Positions 1 to 6,444 of a DNA stretch of 26,886 nucleotides are shown one piece after another. The notes under the pieces were generated by a model. The model saw nothing but the letters and a program-made list of their open reading frames with translations. It did not search any database and was not told where the DNA came from. The stretch's first letter is position 1; each line of letters opens with the position of its first letter. The stretch is from the NCBI GenBank assembly GCA_049587715.1, contig JBAVEL010000093.1, forward strand, positions 1-26,886. The letters run 5' to 3'. Position numbers and translations under genes: made by a program. The DNA comes from JBAVEL01 sp049587715. Its GTDB lineage: Bacteria; Bacteroidota; Ignavibacteria; UBA10030; UBA6906.

Positions 1-43
1 GCACCAGGGCGCGGCGCCCGGGTATCGCCTGAACAGGACGCGC
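1..43 (+). other. Window edge, possible 3' tail of an upstream gene
   Basis: One plus-strand frame (from base 3) stays open from the window edge to a TGA at 30-32, which would fit the last few codons of an upstream gene, but the stretch is too short to identify. An AGGA at 35-38 is a plausible weak ribosome binding site for the next gene. I see no promoter here. Confidence 0.2.
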
Positions 44-322
44 ATGCCGACCTATCAATACCGTTGCAGGGAGTGCAGATTCGAGCTGGAGGAATTGCAG
101 TCCATCACGGAGCCCCCCCTCACCACCTGCCCCGCCTGTGGAAGGGCCGGACTGGACCGCATCATCGGGGCCGGCGCCGGACTGATCTTCCGGGGAAGCG
201 GGTTCTATCTGACGGACTACCGGAAGGAACCCAAGCCACCGCCTCCCGTCCCGAAGAAGGGGGAGGCGGCCCGGGGGACCGCCCCCCCGCCCCCATCCAC
301 GCCCCCGGAGACGAAGGACTGA
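44..322 (+). CDS. FmdB-family zinc-ribbon protein
   Basis: Small 92-residue protein. It opens with the typical FmdB-family start MPTYQYRC and carries two CxxC knuckles, Cys8/Cys11 and Cys29/Cys32, expected to bind one zinc ion. A conserved Gly-rich stretch ending in a GSGFYLTDYR segment follows at about residues 51-60. The last 30 residues are a Pro/Lys/Glu-rich, probably disordered tail. FmdB was first described as a putative regulator of formamidase, but most homologues are small cytoplasmic zinc proteins of unknown role, so no specific function is claimed. The start is the first ATG, with AGGA a few bases upstream. It converges on the lptB end, leaving only 22 bases between the two genes. 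Confidence 0.85.
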   Translation: MPTYQYRCRECRFELEELQSITEPPLTTCPACGRAGLDRIIGAGAGLIFRGSGFYLTDYRKEPKPPPPVPKKGEAARGTAPPPPSTPPETKD

Positions 323-344
323 CCAGGAGCAGGCGCGCAGCCCG

Positions 345-1091
345 CTACTGGTAACGGTCCAGCCGGAACTTCTCCCCCAGGTACAGCTTTCTCGCCTCCG
401 GGTCGTCGGCAAGGAACTGGGACGTTCCGGAGGTGAGGATCTCCCCCTCGAAGAGCAGATAGGCGCGGTCGGTGATCGAAAGGGTCTCGTGCACGTTGTG
501 GTCCGTCACGAGGACACCGATACGGCGCTGCTTGAGACCGGCCACGATGGTCATGAGTTCTTCCACGGCGATCGGGTCTATCCCCGCGAAGGGCTCGTCC
601 AGCAGAATAAAGCGCGGGTCCGTGGCAAGGGCGCGCGCGATTTCGGTCCGACGCCTCTCTCCGCCCGAGAGCATGTATCCCCGGCTGCGTGCGATGTGGC
701 TGATGTTGAAGTCCTCCATGAGCCGCGCGCAGCGCAGACGCCGTTCCGGTCCCGGGAGGTCCATCATCTGGAGGACCGCCATGATGTTCTCCTCCACGGT
801 CATCTTCCGGAAGATGGAGGCCTCCTGCGGGAGGTAGCCCACTCCCATCCGGGCGCGCCTGTACATGGCCATGCGTGTGATCTCGCGGTCGTCCAGGAAC
901 ACCCTCCCGCTGTCGGGAGTGATCATCCCCACCATCATGTAGAACGTGGTTGTCTTGCCGGCTCCGTTGGGGCCGAGAAGCCCCACCACTTCCCCGCGCC
1001 GGACCTCCACGCTGACGTCCCGCACCACCGTACGCTTCCGGTAGCGCTTGATGAGGCCTTCGGACCGGAGCGTCCCCGTTTGATCGGTCAT
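345..1091 (-). CDS. lptB: LPS export ABC transporter ATP-binding protein LptB
   Basis: 248-residue ATPase expected to power LPS extraction from the inner membrane with LptF/LptG, which are not in this window. Visible motifs are Walker A GPNGAGKTT at 40-48, the Q-loop Gln89 in YLPQE, the signature LSGGE at 141-145, Walker B FILLDEP at 161-167 and the H-loop His198. The YLPQEASIF and GIDPIAVEE segments are typical of LptB rather than of general ABC ATPases, and length matches the family (about 240). The ATG at 1091 was chosen because GGAAGGGAG lies 8-9 bases upstream; an ATG at 1118 would overlap the lptA stop and has a ribosome site that is too close. It is the last gene of the kds-lpt operon. 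Confidence 0.95.
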   Translation of the reverse strand: MTDQTGTLRSEGLIKRYRKRTVVRDVSVEVRRGEVVGLLGPNGAGKTTTFYMMVGMITPDSGRVFLDDREITRMAMYRRARMGVGYLPQEASIFRKMTVEENIMAVLQMMDLPGPERRLRCARLMEDFNISHIARSRGYMLSGGERRRTEIARALATDPRFILLDEPFAGIDPIAVEELMTIVAGLKQRRIGVLVTDHNVHETLSITDRAYLLFEGEILTSGTSQFLADDPEARKLYLGEKFRLDRYQ

Positions 1092-1110
1092 CCCGCCATG
1101 CTCCCTTCCG

Positions 1111-2403
1111 TCACTCATCACCTCCCCGCCGGACGGGGCGGGGGACCCTCCCCGGAAAGACCCGCGGCCTGTCCTCGCGCCAGAAGAAGCCGGGGAGGGC
1201 ATACTCCTCCTCCGCGCCCTCCAGGAGGTTTTCCGGGACGTACCGCCCCTCGACGCCACCCGCAACGGTCACCTCGTCGAGACGGCTCTCCCGAAAGCGC
1301 ATGGCGATGGCATCGCCGGTGGTCCGGTTCAGCCCCCCCGCCGCGGTGTCCTCGAACAGGTGAAACACGCTCATGGCCCTCCCCGTGACACGGACAAGCT
1401 CCAGCTCCCCTCCCGTGAAGTGCATGGTGAGGCGCTCCCCCCTGAGCTGGTCGAAGCGGCGGGGGAGCCCGGGGGCGGGGCGGCTCACCGCCATGGCATT
1501 GCCGCCCACCTCCACCCGGTCCAGACGCCGGCCCCGGAGATAGACGTTTATGGAATCGCCCGTGATCTGGGACTCCCCGTACCAGAGCACGGGGGAACCC
1601 CGCAGGTGAATGCTGTCTCCCCCCGCAAAGAAGACCGCTCCGGAGGAGCGGCCCGCAAGCTCGCCGCGCAGGATCTCCACACTGTCCCTGACCACGAGCC
1701 GCCGCAGGGTGTCCCGGTGGAGCTCCATCTCCCTGCTCCGGACGATCAGGGTTTCCGCCGATCCGCCCGGGCCGGTGTCCGCCTGGTACAGAACGGGATC
1801 TTCCGTCACCCGGCTGATGCGCCTCCCCTGGAGGCTCTCCAGCCGCCCGCCCGTCACCGTCACACCGTCGGTGCGGCTGAGCACGGACACCGAGCCGAAA
1901 GCGATCGAGCGATCCTCCGCGCGGAAGGAAACCAGGGAATCCGCCTGGAGCACACCGGCGGAATCCTCCACCGACACCGATCCCTGAAACGAGGCGATCC
2001 GTTCTTCCACCATGTAGGCGGCTGATGCCGAGCGAACGCGCGAGGCCCCGTCTTCCATCATGACCCCATCGAAGGCCTCCGCCCGCCGGCCGTCGCGGTG
2101 ATACACGCCCCGGGGGGAGCGGAGGGTCACCGGTCCGTCCCGGACGACGACGTTTCCCAGCAGCTCCACACGGCCCTTCCCGGTGTACTGCACCGCCCGG
2201 TCGCAGCGGACCTGCACACTCTCCTGGTGAAACCGGACGTTGCCGATCAGCTCGCGGATCGCCTCTCCCCGGATTTCGCCGCCCACGAGACTGTCGGCGT
2301 TCTCCACCGTGAGAACCCCGCTCCCCTGGCAAAACGCGCGTCCAACCGCTGCGGCGGTCAGCATGACGGCCGTCCAGCGCCGCACAACGGAATGCCGTCT
2401 CAT
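1111..2403 (-). CDS. lptA: Long LptA/OstA-like periplasmic LPS transport protein
   Basis: 430-residue exported protein. An Arg-rich N-terminus and a hydrophobic stretch (about 10-22) form a signal peptide. The rest is a chain of OstA/LptA-type beta repeats, alternating 'GNV.. D.V.L.S..' strands, for example around 45-90 and 95-140, with further copies to about 400. Proteins of this fold make the periplasmic bridge that carries LPS to LptD. E. coli LptA is 185 residues, so this one is more than twice as long. Position between lptC and lptB supports the assignment. The start at 2403 follows GGGAGTGA, a ribosome site that overlaps the lptC stop. A C-terminal fragment of an LptD-like protein is less likely, because no LptD barrel domain is seen. 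Confidence 0.8.
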   Translation of the reverse strand: MRRHSVVRRWTAVMLTAAAVGRAFCQGSGVLTVENADSLVGGEIRGEAIRELIGNVRFHQESVQVRCDRAVQYTGKGRVELLGNVVVRDGPVTLRSPRGVYHRDGRRAEAFDGVMMEDGASRVRSASAAYMVEERIASFQGSVSVEDSAGVLQADSLVSFRAEDRSIAFGSVSVLSRTDGVTVTGGRLESLQGRRISRVTEDPVLYQADTGPGGSAETLIVRSREMELHRDTLRRLVVRDSVEILRGELAGRSSGAVFFAGGDSIHLRGSPVLWYGESQITGDSINVYLRGRRLDRVEVGGNAMAVSRPAPGLPRRFDQLRGERLTMHFTGGELELVRVTGRAMSVFHLFEDTAAGGLNRTTGDAIAMRFRESRLDEVTVAGGVEGRYVPENLLEGAEEEYALPGFFWREDRPRVFPGRVPRPVRRGGDE

Positions 2404-2410
2404 TGCGCGT

Positions 2411-2941
2411 TCACTCCCGTACGACGGTCTGACCGGTGACACGGAAGATCCTGTAGTGCCGCAGGGCCTGGTCGCTCTCCATTCCGTGGCCCTGGATGAT
2501 TTCGGACGGGGTTGTGATCTCCACGAAGGCGTCCGTGTGGATGCGTCTGGCGGCATTGTCCCAGAAGAGGCGCTCCGTACGCAGGACGGTTCCGCTGTCG
2601 GACACGACCACCACGCGCCCGGAGGCCTCGAAATCCCGCGTCCGGTCGTCCACCCGTCCCCGCCGCGCGGTGAGACGGGAGGTGCGGCGCTCGGATTCGT
2701 CGTAGAAATCCACTGCAACGCTTTCCTCCAGCACGGTCTCCATCCGGGTTCGATAGACGGCAATGTGCCCCGCAGAGAGGACTGCCTTGCGGCGGGCCGA
2801 ATCGGAAAACACCACGGTGCTGTTCCAGCTTTCCTGCGAAGGGAGCTCGCTCCCGGGAAGGTCCACAACGGCGGGCTTCAGCTTCTCCTCGCACCCCCCG
2901 GCCAGGAGGGCGGCCAGGAGAAGGGAGCGCAACCCCTTCAT
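2411..2941 (-). CDS. lptC: LptC-like LPS export lipoprotein
   Basis: 176-residue protein whose N-terminus is a lipoprotein signal peptide: hydrophobic LLLAALLAGG followed by Cys17 (lipobox L-A-G-G-C). The mature part, from about 40 to 170, reads as LptC/DUF1239 beta-jellyroll repeats, including a segment of the form '..SRLTARRGRVDDRTRDF.ASG'. E. coli LptC is tethered by a transmembrane helix, whereas lipid anchoring is the variant seen here. LptC passes LPS from LptB2FG to LptA, and the downstream gene is lptA-like. The ATG at 2941 overlaps the kdsD stop by ATGA, so the two are probably translationally coupled. Residues after the Cys are Glu-Glu, which does not by itself decide inner- or outer-membrane sorting. 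Confidence 0.85.
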   Translation of the reverse strand: MKGLRSLLLAALLAGGCEEKLKPAVVDLPGSELPSQESWNSTVVFSDSARRKAVLSAGHIAVYRTRMETVLEESVAVDFYDESERRTSRLTARRGRVDDRTRDFEASGRVVVVSDSGTVLRTERLFWDNAARRIHTDAFVEITTPSEIIQGHGMESDQALRHYRIFRVTGQTVVRE

Positions 2942-3927
2942 GAAGACTCCTCCCCCCCCAGCCCCAGCTTCACGAGATCGTGGAGATGGATCACCCCGAC
3001 CGGGCGGGAATCCTCATCCACGATGATGATCTGGGTGATGTTGAACGACTCCATCTCCTGCAGCGCGGCCACCGCGAGAGTCCCCCGGCGGATCGTCCGG
3101 GGGTGTCTGGTCATGACCGCCTCAGCCGAGGTATGCGTCACGTCCGGGGTCTTCTGGAGCAGGCGCCGCAGGTCCCCGTCGGTGATGATCCCCGCCAGCG
3201 ACCCGTCGTCCTCCACCACGCAGGTGCAACCGAGCCGCTTGCTGGTCATTTCCATGATTGCATCCCGGAGGGGAACGCCGGTCTTCACCGTGGGGATCGC
3301 GTCCCCCGTCGTCATGATCTCGTCCACCCGCAGGAGCAGGCGGCGCCCCAGCACCCCCCCCGGATGAAACAGGGCGAACTGGTCCCTGCTGAAGCCCCGC
3401 CTGCGGAGCAGCGCCACCGCCAGGGCATCCCCCAGCACCAGACTGGCGGTGGTGGAGGACGTGGGGGCCAGGTCGTGGGGACAGGCCTCCTCCTCCACAA
3501 GGGCATCCAGGGTGACGGTGGATGCGCGCGCCAGCACAGACTGCCGATTCCCCACTATGGAAATCAGCGGAAGGTCCAGACGGCGGAACATGGGGAGGAG
3601 CTTCTGAAGCTCGGCGGTGTCTCCGCTCTTGGAAATGCACACCACCACATCATCCTGCCGGACCATCCCCAGATCCCCGTGGACCGCGTCTCCCGGATGG
3701 AGGAACAGGGAGGGAGTCCCGGTGGAATTGAGCGTCGCCACGATCTTCCGGGCGATAATGCCGGACTTCCCCACCCCCGTCACGATCACCCTTCCCTTGC
3801 ACTGGTGGAGCAGGTCCACGGCGCGGGCAAACCCCTCGTCCAGGCGGGATTCCAGAGCCGCCACCGCCCGCGCCTCCACCCGGATCACCTCCCTGGCGGA
3901 CTCCATGATGCTGCGGGCATCCTTCAT
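2938..3927 (-). CDS. kdsD: D-arabinose 5-phosphate isomerase (KpsF/GutQ family)
   Basis: 329-residue enzyme converting ribulose 5-phosphate to arabinose 5-phosphate, the first step to Kdo. The N-terminal SIS sugar-isomerase domain (about 35-180) shows GVGKSG at 51-56, SKSGDT at 99-104, a 'HGDLG' segment at 83-87 and the HPGG-VLGRR stretch at 188-196. Two CBS domains fill about 203-325 ('IMTTGDAIPTV', 'VMTRHPRTI'). Length and domain order match the KdsD family. The ATG at 3927 overlaps the kdsC stop by ATGA, and the following gene lptC overlaps in the same way. CBS domains in this family may sense nucleotides or nucleotide sugars, but nothing in the sequence shows the ligand. Confidence 0.95.
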   Translation of the reverse strand: MKDARSIMESAREVIRVEARAVAALESRLDEGFARAVDLLHQCKGRVIVTGVGKSGIIARKIVATLNSTGTPSLFLHPGDAVHGDLGMVRQDDVVVCISKSGDTAELQKLLPMFRRLDLPLISIVGNRQSVLARASTVTLDALVEEEACPHDLAPTSSTTASLVLGDALAVALLRRRGFSRDQFALFHPGGVLGRRLLLRVDEIMTTGDAIPTVKTGVPLRDAIMEMTSKRLGCTCVVEDDGSLAGIITDGDLRRLLQKTPDVTHTSAEAVMTRHPRTIRRGTLAVAALQEMESFNITQIIIVDEDSRPVGVIHLHDLVKLGLGGEESS

Positions 3928-4445
3928 GCTGCTCCTCCCGTGGTCCTGCGGCGGGCCCCCCGAATGAGATCCATGAACTCCCGGAGCGCTCCCTCCCCGC
4001 CGCGCTGCCGGCACACATAGTCCACGGCCCCCCGCACCTCCTTCCGGGCATCCGCCGGCGCCCCCGAGAGACCCACCGCGCCCAGGAGAGGAAGATCAAA
4101 GAGATCGTCACCAATGTAGGCGAACTCCTCCCTCCGCAGCGAGTATTTGGCCTGGAGGCCCGCCAGCACCGAGTGCTTGTCGGCGACACCCTGCAGGAGC
4201 TCGTCCACGCCCAGATCACGCGCCCGGAGCGCCACCAGCGGACTCTCCCTCCCGCTCACCATTCCGAGCCGCAGTCCCGCCTCGCGGCAGAGCACCGCGC
4301 CATACCCGTCGTGCGCGTGGAACCGCTTCATGGCCAGACCGCGCGCGGAGTAGTACACCCCCCCGTCCGTCATCACACCGTCCACGTCCATCAGGAGCAT
4401 CCGGATGCGGGCCGCTTTCCTGCGTATCTCGGCGCCGGAGCGCAT
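3924..4445 (-). CDS. kdsC: 3-deoxy-D-manno-octulosonate 8-phosphate phosphatase KdsC
   Basis: 173-residue HAD-superfamily phosphatase that removes phosphate from Kdo-8-phosphate. Motif I is DVDGVMTDG with Asp20 (nucleophile) and Asp22. Motif II is VSGR at 63-66, Lys90 sits in the expected motif III place, and motif IV is GDDLFDLPLL from 112. There is no large cap domain, as expected for the tetrameric KdsC type. Length fits the family (about 170-188). The ATG at 4445 shares one base with the kdsA stop (TGATG), which strongly suggests translational coupling, and its own stop overlaps kdsD. Upstream in-frame residues in the longer reading frame are only kdsA in another frame. Confidence 0.95.
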   Translation of the reverse strand: MRSGAEIRRKAARIRMLLMDVDGVMTDGGVYYSARGLAMKRFHAHDGYGAVLCREAGLRLGMVSGRESPLVALRARDLGVDELLQGVADKHSVLAGLQAKYSLRREEFAYIGDDLFDLPLLGAVGLSGAPADARKEVRGAVDYVCRQRGGEGALREFMDLIRGARRRTTGGAA

Positions 4446-5275
4446 CAGAAGGAGTTCCGGAGACGGGCAATGGCGGCCACCTGGGAGAGAAGCCTGTCCA
4501 GGAGGTCCAGGGATAGCTGGCTGTCGGCGTCGCTGAGAGCCCGGGGAGGGTCCGGGTGCACTTCCAGGAAAAGCGCCGCAATCCCCACCGCCGCCCCCGC
4601 CCGGGCCAGGGGGAAAATAAACTCGGGCTGGCCGCCGCTCCACAAACCCGCAGGCCCCCCCCCGGGGAGCTGCACGGAGTGTGTGGCGTCCAGGACAACG
4701 GGATACCCCAGCCCGCCCATGATCACCAGCGAGCGCATGTCCACGACCAGGTTGTTGTACCCGAAGGTGGTGCCCCGCTCGGTGAGCAGAATCCGGTTGT
4801 TGCCGGTCTGCGCCACCTTCCGGGCGGCATGCGCCATGTCCCCCGGCGCAAGGAACTGTCCCTTCTTGATGTTCACCGCCCTGCCCGATCTCCCCGCCGC
4901 CTCCAGAAGGGCCGTCTGCCTGCAGAGGAAGGCGGGGATCTGAAGCGCATCCGCCACCTCCGCCGCCGCCGGAATTTCGGCCTCGGTGTGCACATCGGTG
5001 AGGATGGGGAGATCCATCTCGCGTTTCACCGCAGCGAGTGCGGCCAGGGCTTCGTCGTCTCCGATGCCGGCAAACGAGGCCCCGCTTGTCCGGTTCGCCT
5101 TCCGGTAGGAGGACTTGAACACAAGGGGGACACCGTGGCGCGAGGCCGTCTCCCGCACCGCTTCCGCGGTGCGCAGGAGCATTTCCCTCCCCTCCACAAC
5201 GCAGGGACCTGCGATCAGGACCAGGGGCGCATCGCCTCCCAGACGGACGTGCCCGACCGAGAAGCTCACCTCCAT
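4445..5275 (-). CDS. kdsA: 3-deoxy-8-phosphooctulonate synthase (Kdo-8-P synthase), metal-dependent type
   Basis: 276-residue TIM-barrel enzyme condensing phosphoenolpyruvate with arabinose 5-phosphate. Typical blocks are KSSYRKANR (54-62), TDVH (93-96), PAFLCRQT (114-121), NIKKGQF (135-141) and ERGTTFGYNNLVVDMRSL (166-183). Cys25 in IAGPC, His199 in DATHSVQ, Glu238 in LEVHP and Asp249 in LSDAD match the metal ligands of the Aquifex aeolicus enzyme. The metal-independent E. coli type has Asn in place of this Cys. The ATG at 5275 touches its ribosome site (AGGAGG directly before it), while the GTG at 5269, two codons on, has better spacing, so either could be used. The start sits inside a strong hairpin (5270-5309). 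First gene of the kds-lpt operon. Confidence 0.95.
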   Translation of the reverse strand: MEVSFSVGHVRLGGDAPLVLIAGPCVVEGREMLLRTAEAVRETASRHGVPLVFKSSYRKANRTSGASFAGIGDDEALAALAAVKREMDLPILTDVHTEAEIPAAAEVADALQIPAFLCRQTALLEAAGRSGRAVNIKKGQFLAPGDMAHAARKVAQTGNNRILLTERGTTFGYNNLVVDMRSLVIMGGLGYPVVLDATHSVQLPGGGPAGLWSGGQPEFIFPLARAGAAVGIAALFLEVHPDPPRALSDADSQLSLDLLDRLLSQVAAIARLRNSF

Positions 5276-5309
5276 CCTCCTGCCTGCGCCCCGCAGGAGG
5301 GCGATGGAG
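5270..5309 (-). promoter_or_regulatory. Stem-loop enclosing the kdsA ribosome site and ATG
   Basis: Read on the minus strand, CTCCAT (5309-5304), a 3-base bulge CGC and CCTCCTGC (5300-5293) pair with GCAGGAGG (5283-5276) and ATGGAG (5275-5270) across a 9-base loop. The right arm contains both the Shine-Dalgarno AGGAGG and the ATG of kdsA, so the fold would hide the start site. A shorter competing stem CCTGC (5297-5293) with GCAGG (5287-5283) would free the ribosome site. GTG 5269 lies just past the stem. The complementarity is seen directly; regulation is inferred. Confidence 0.55.
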
Positions 5310-5382
5310 CGACGGAACAAAGGCCGCTCACGCGGAACGAAAGGGAGGGAGCGGGGGGACGAGGCCGGGAAAGGGGAGCGGA

Positions 5383-5401
5383 CCGCATGACGGCCGCATG
5401 A
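5383..5401. repeat. Pair of 8-bp direct repeats at the kdsA transcription start
   Basis: CCGCATGA occurs at 5383-5390 and again at 5394-5401, exactly 11 bp apart, about one helical turn. The second copy overlaps the -10 box of the minus-strand kdsA promoter and the first covers the expected start of transcription. This is the geometry of a repressor site, but no regulator is known. Confidence 0.35.
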
Positions 5402-5426
5402 TACGAAAAGCACCCGTGACAGTCAA
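5398..5426 (-). promoter_or_regulatory. Sigma70-like promoter of the kdsA-lptB operon
   Basis: On the minus strand a -35 box TTGACT (5426-5421) and a -10 box TATCAT (5403-5398) are separated by exactly 17 bp. Both are close to consensus. Transcription would begin near 5391 and give a leader of about 115 bases before kdsA. Confidence 0.65.
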
Positions 5427-5495
5427 AGACGTAACCCGGCGGCCGCATCCGCCGCCGACCGGACAGGACCACCCGAATCGCTCGAAGGGGTCGGT

Positions 5496-5512
5496 TGCAC
5501 GGCCTGCGTGCA
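5496..5512. repeat. Inverted repeat just upstream of the ispE promoter
   Basis: TGCACG (5496-5501) and CGTGCA (5507-5512) form a perfect inverted repeat with a 5-bp spacer. It lies immediately upstream of the proposed ispE -35 box. This is compatible with a dimeric regulator site, but six-base arms can arise by chance. Confidence 0.3.
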
Positions 5513-5515
5513 GGT

Positions 5516-5543
5516 TTGTTTTCTCCGCTGAAATCGCTATCCT
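5516..5543 (+). promoter_or_regulatory. Possible promoter of the ispE operon
   Basis: TTGTTT (5516-5521) and TATCCT (5538-5543) with a 16-bp spacer, about 38 bases before the ispE start. It is weaker than the other promoters in this window but is the best candidate in the gap. Confidence 0.4.
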
Positions 5544-5580
5544 CCCTGCCGAACGGCAGTTCTGCCGCACCGGGGCCCGG

Positions 5581-6444
5581 ATGCTCATCCTGCACGCGTA
5601 CGCCAAGATCAACCTCGGCCTGCGGATCCTCCGCAGGCGATCCGACGGATATCATGAGGTGGCGACCGTGTTCCACCGCGTGGACATCCGCGACCGGATC
5701 CTGATCGAGGCCGCGGGTGACATTTCGGTCCGGAGCAATTCGCCCGAAGCGCCCGAGGGGGAAGCCAACATCTGCTACCGGGCGGCAGCGCTTCTCGGCG
5801 CACGGTTTGCAGAAAAACGGGGGGCGCACATTGCCATCGAGAAGAACATCCCCGCCGGGGCCGGACTCGGTGGCGGGAGCGCGGACGCCGCCGCGGTGCT
5901 CCGTGCTCTCCCCCGCCTCTGGGGAAGGGAGGCGGATGGGACCACCCTCGAGGCCGTGGCCCTCCTTCTCGGCTCGGACGTCCCCTTTTTCCTGGGCAAT
6001 CGCAGCGCATTCGCCTCCGGACGGGGGGAGATCCTGGAGTTCTTCACCCTGGAGGTACCCCACACGATCCTTGTGTGCCACCCCGGCATCCACGTCTCCA
6101 CCGCCTGGGCGTACGGGAGGGTCCGCCCTGCGGGCGACCTGCCGGTTGCGGCAACCCGCCTGTTGAAGGAACCCAGACTCGAGAACCGGCTTCTCGCGGA
6201 ACGAATCCGGAATGACTTCGAGGAACCCATATGCAAGGCACATCCCCCCGTCCGGGATGTGAAGGAACTGATGCTCCGGGCGGGCGCAGCCGGCTCCGCC
6301 CTCACGGGAAGCGGCTCCGCCGTGTACGGGTTGTTTGACACGGCCGGGAGGGCGGCGCAGGCGGCGGAGCAACTCAACTCCTGCGGATACCGGACCTTCC
6401 TCACCCCGCCGGGATTTCAGGCTCCGCAGGAGGAAGTCCCGTGA
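5581..6444 (+). CDS. ispE: 4-diphosphocytidyl-2-C-methyl-D-erythritol kinase
   Basis: 287-residue GHMP-family kinase of the MEP isoprenoid pathway, phosphorylating the 2-hydroxyl of CDP-methylerythritol with ATP. The N-terminus AYAKINLGL at 7-15 carries the conserved Lys9 and is followed by the DGYHEV segment at 22-27. The GHMP ATP loop is PAGAGLGGGSAD at 91-102, the catalytic Asp133 is in GSDVPFFL, and the C-terminal GSGSAVYG motif near 245-252 is present. Length is normal for IspE. ATG 5581 is chosen because the family begins just before AYAKINLG. No strong ribosome site precedes it, and upstream in-frame codons look non-coding. It is the first gene of a four-gene plus-strand operon. Confidence 0.95.
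   Translation: MLILHAYAKINLGLRILRRRSDGYHEVATVFHRVDIRDRILIEAAGDISVRSNSPEAPEGEANICYRAAALLGARFAEKRGAHIAIEKNIPAGAGLGGGSADAAAVLRALPRLWGREADGTTLEAVALLLGSDVPFFLGNRSAFASGRGEILEFFTLEVPHTILVCHPGIHVSTAWAYGRVRPAGDLPVAATRLLKEPRLENRLLAERIRNDFEEPICKAHPPVRDVKELMLRAGAAGSALTGSGSAVYGLFDTAGRAAQAAEQLNSCGYRTFLTPPGFQAPQEEVP

Larger units (their letters stand above)
5276..5580. other. Divergent intergenic region between kdsA and ispE
   Basis: About 305 bases without a gene. It holds the minus-strand kdsA promoter, an untranslated kdsA leader of roughly 115 bases ending in the start-site stem-loop, a pair of 8-base direct repeats, an inverted repeat and a weaker plus-strand promoter for ispE. The two promoters point away from each other with about 90 bases between their -35 boxes. 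No additional small reading frame with a ribosome site was recognised. Confidence 0.6.

Noticed and set aside
2404..2868. N-terminal extension of the LptA-like frame into lptC
   Set aside because: The frame is open upstream of 2403 but that DNA encodes lptC in another frame. A ribosome site and signal peptide mark 2403 as the start.
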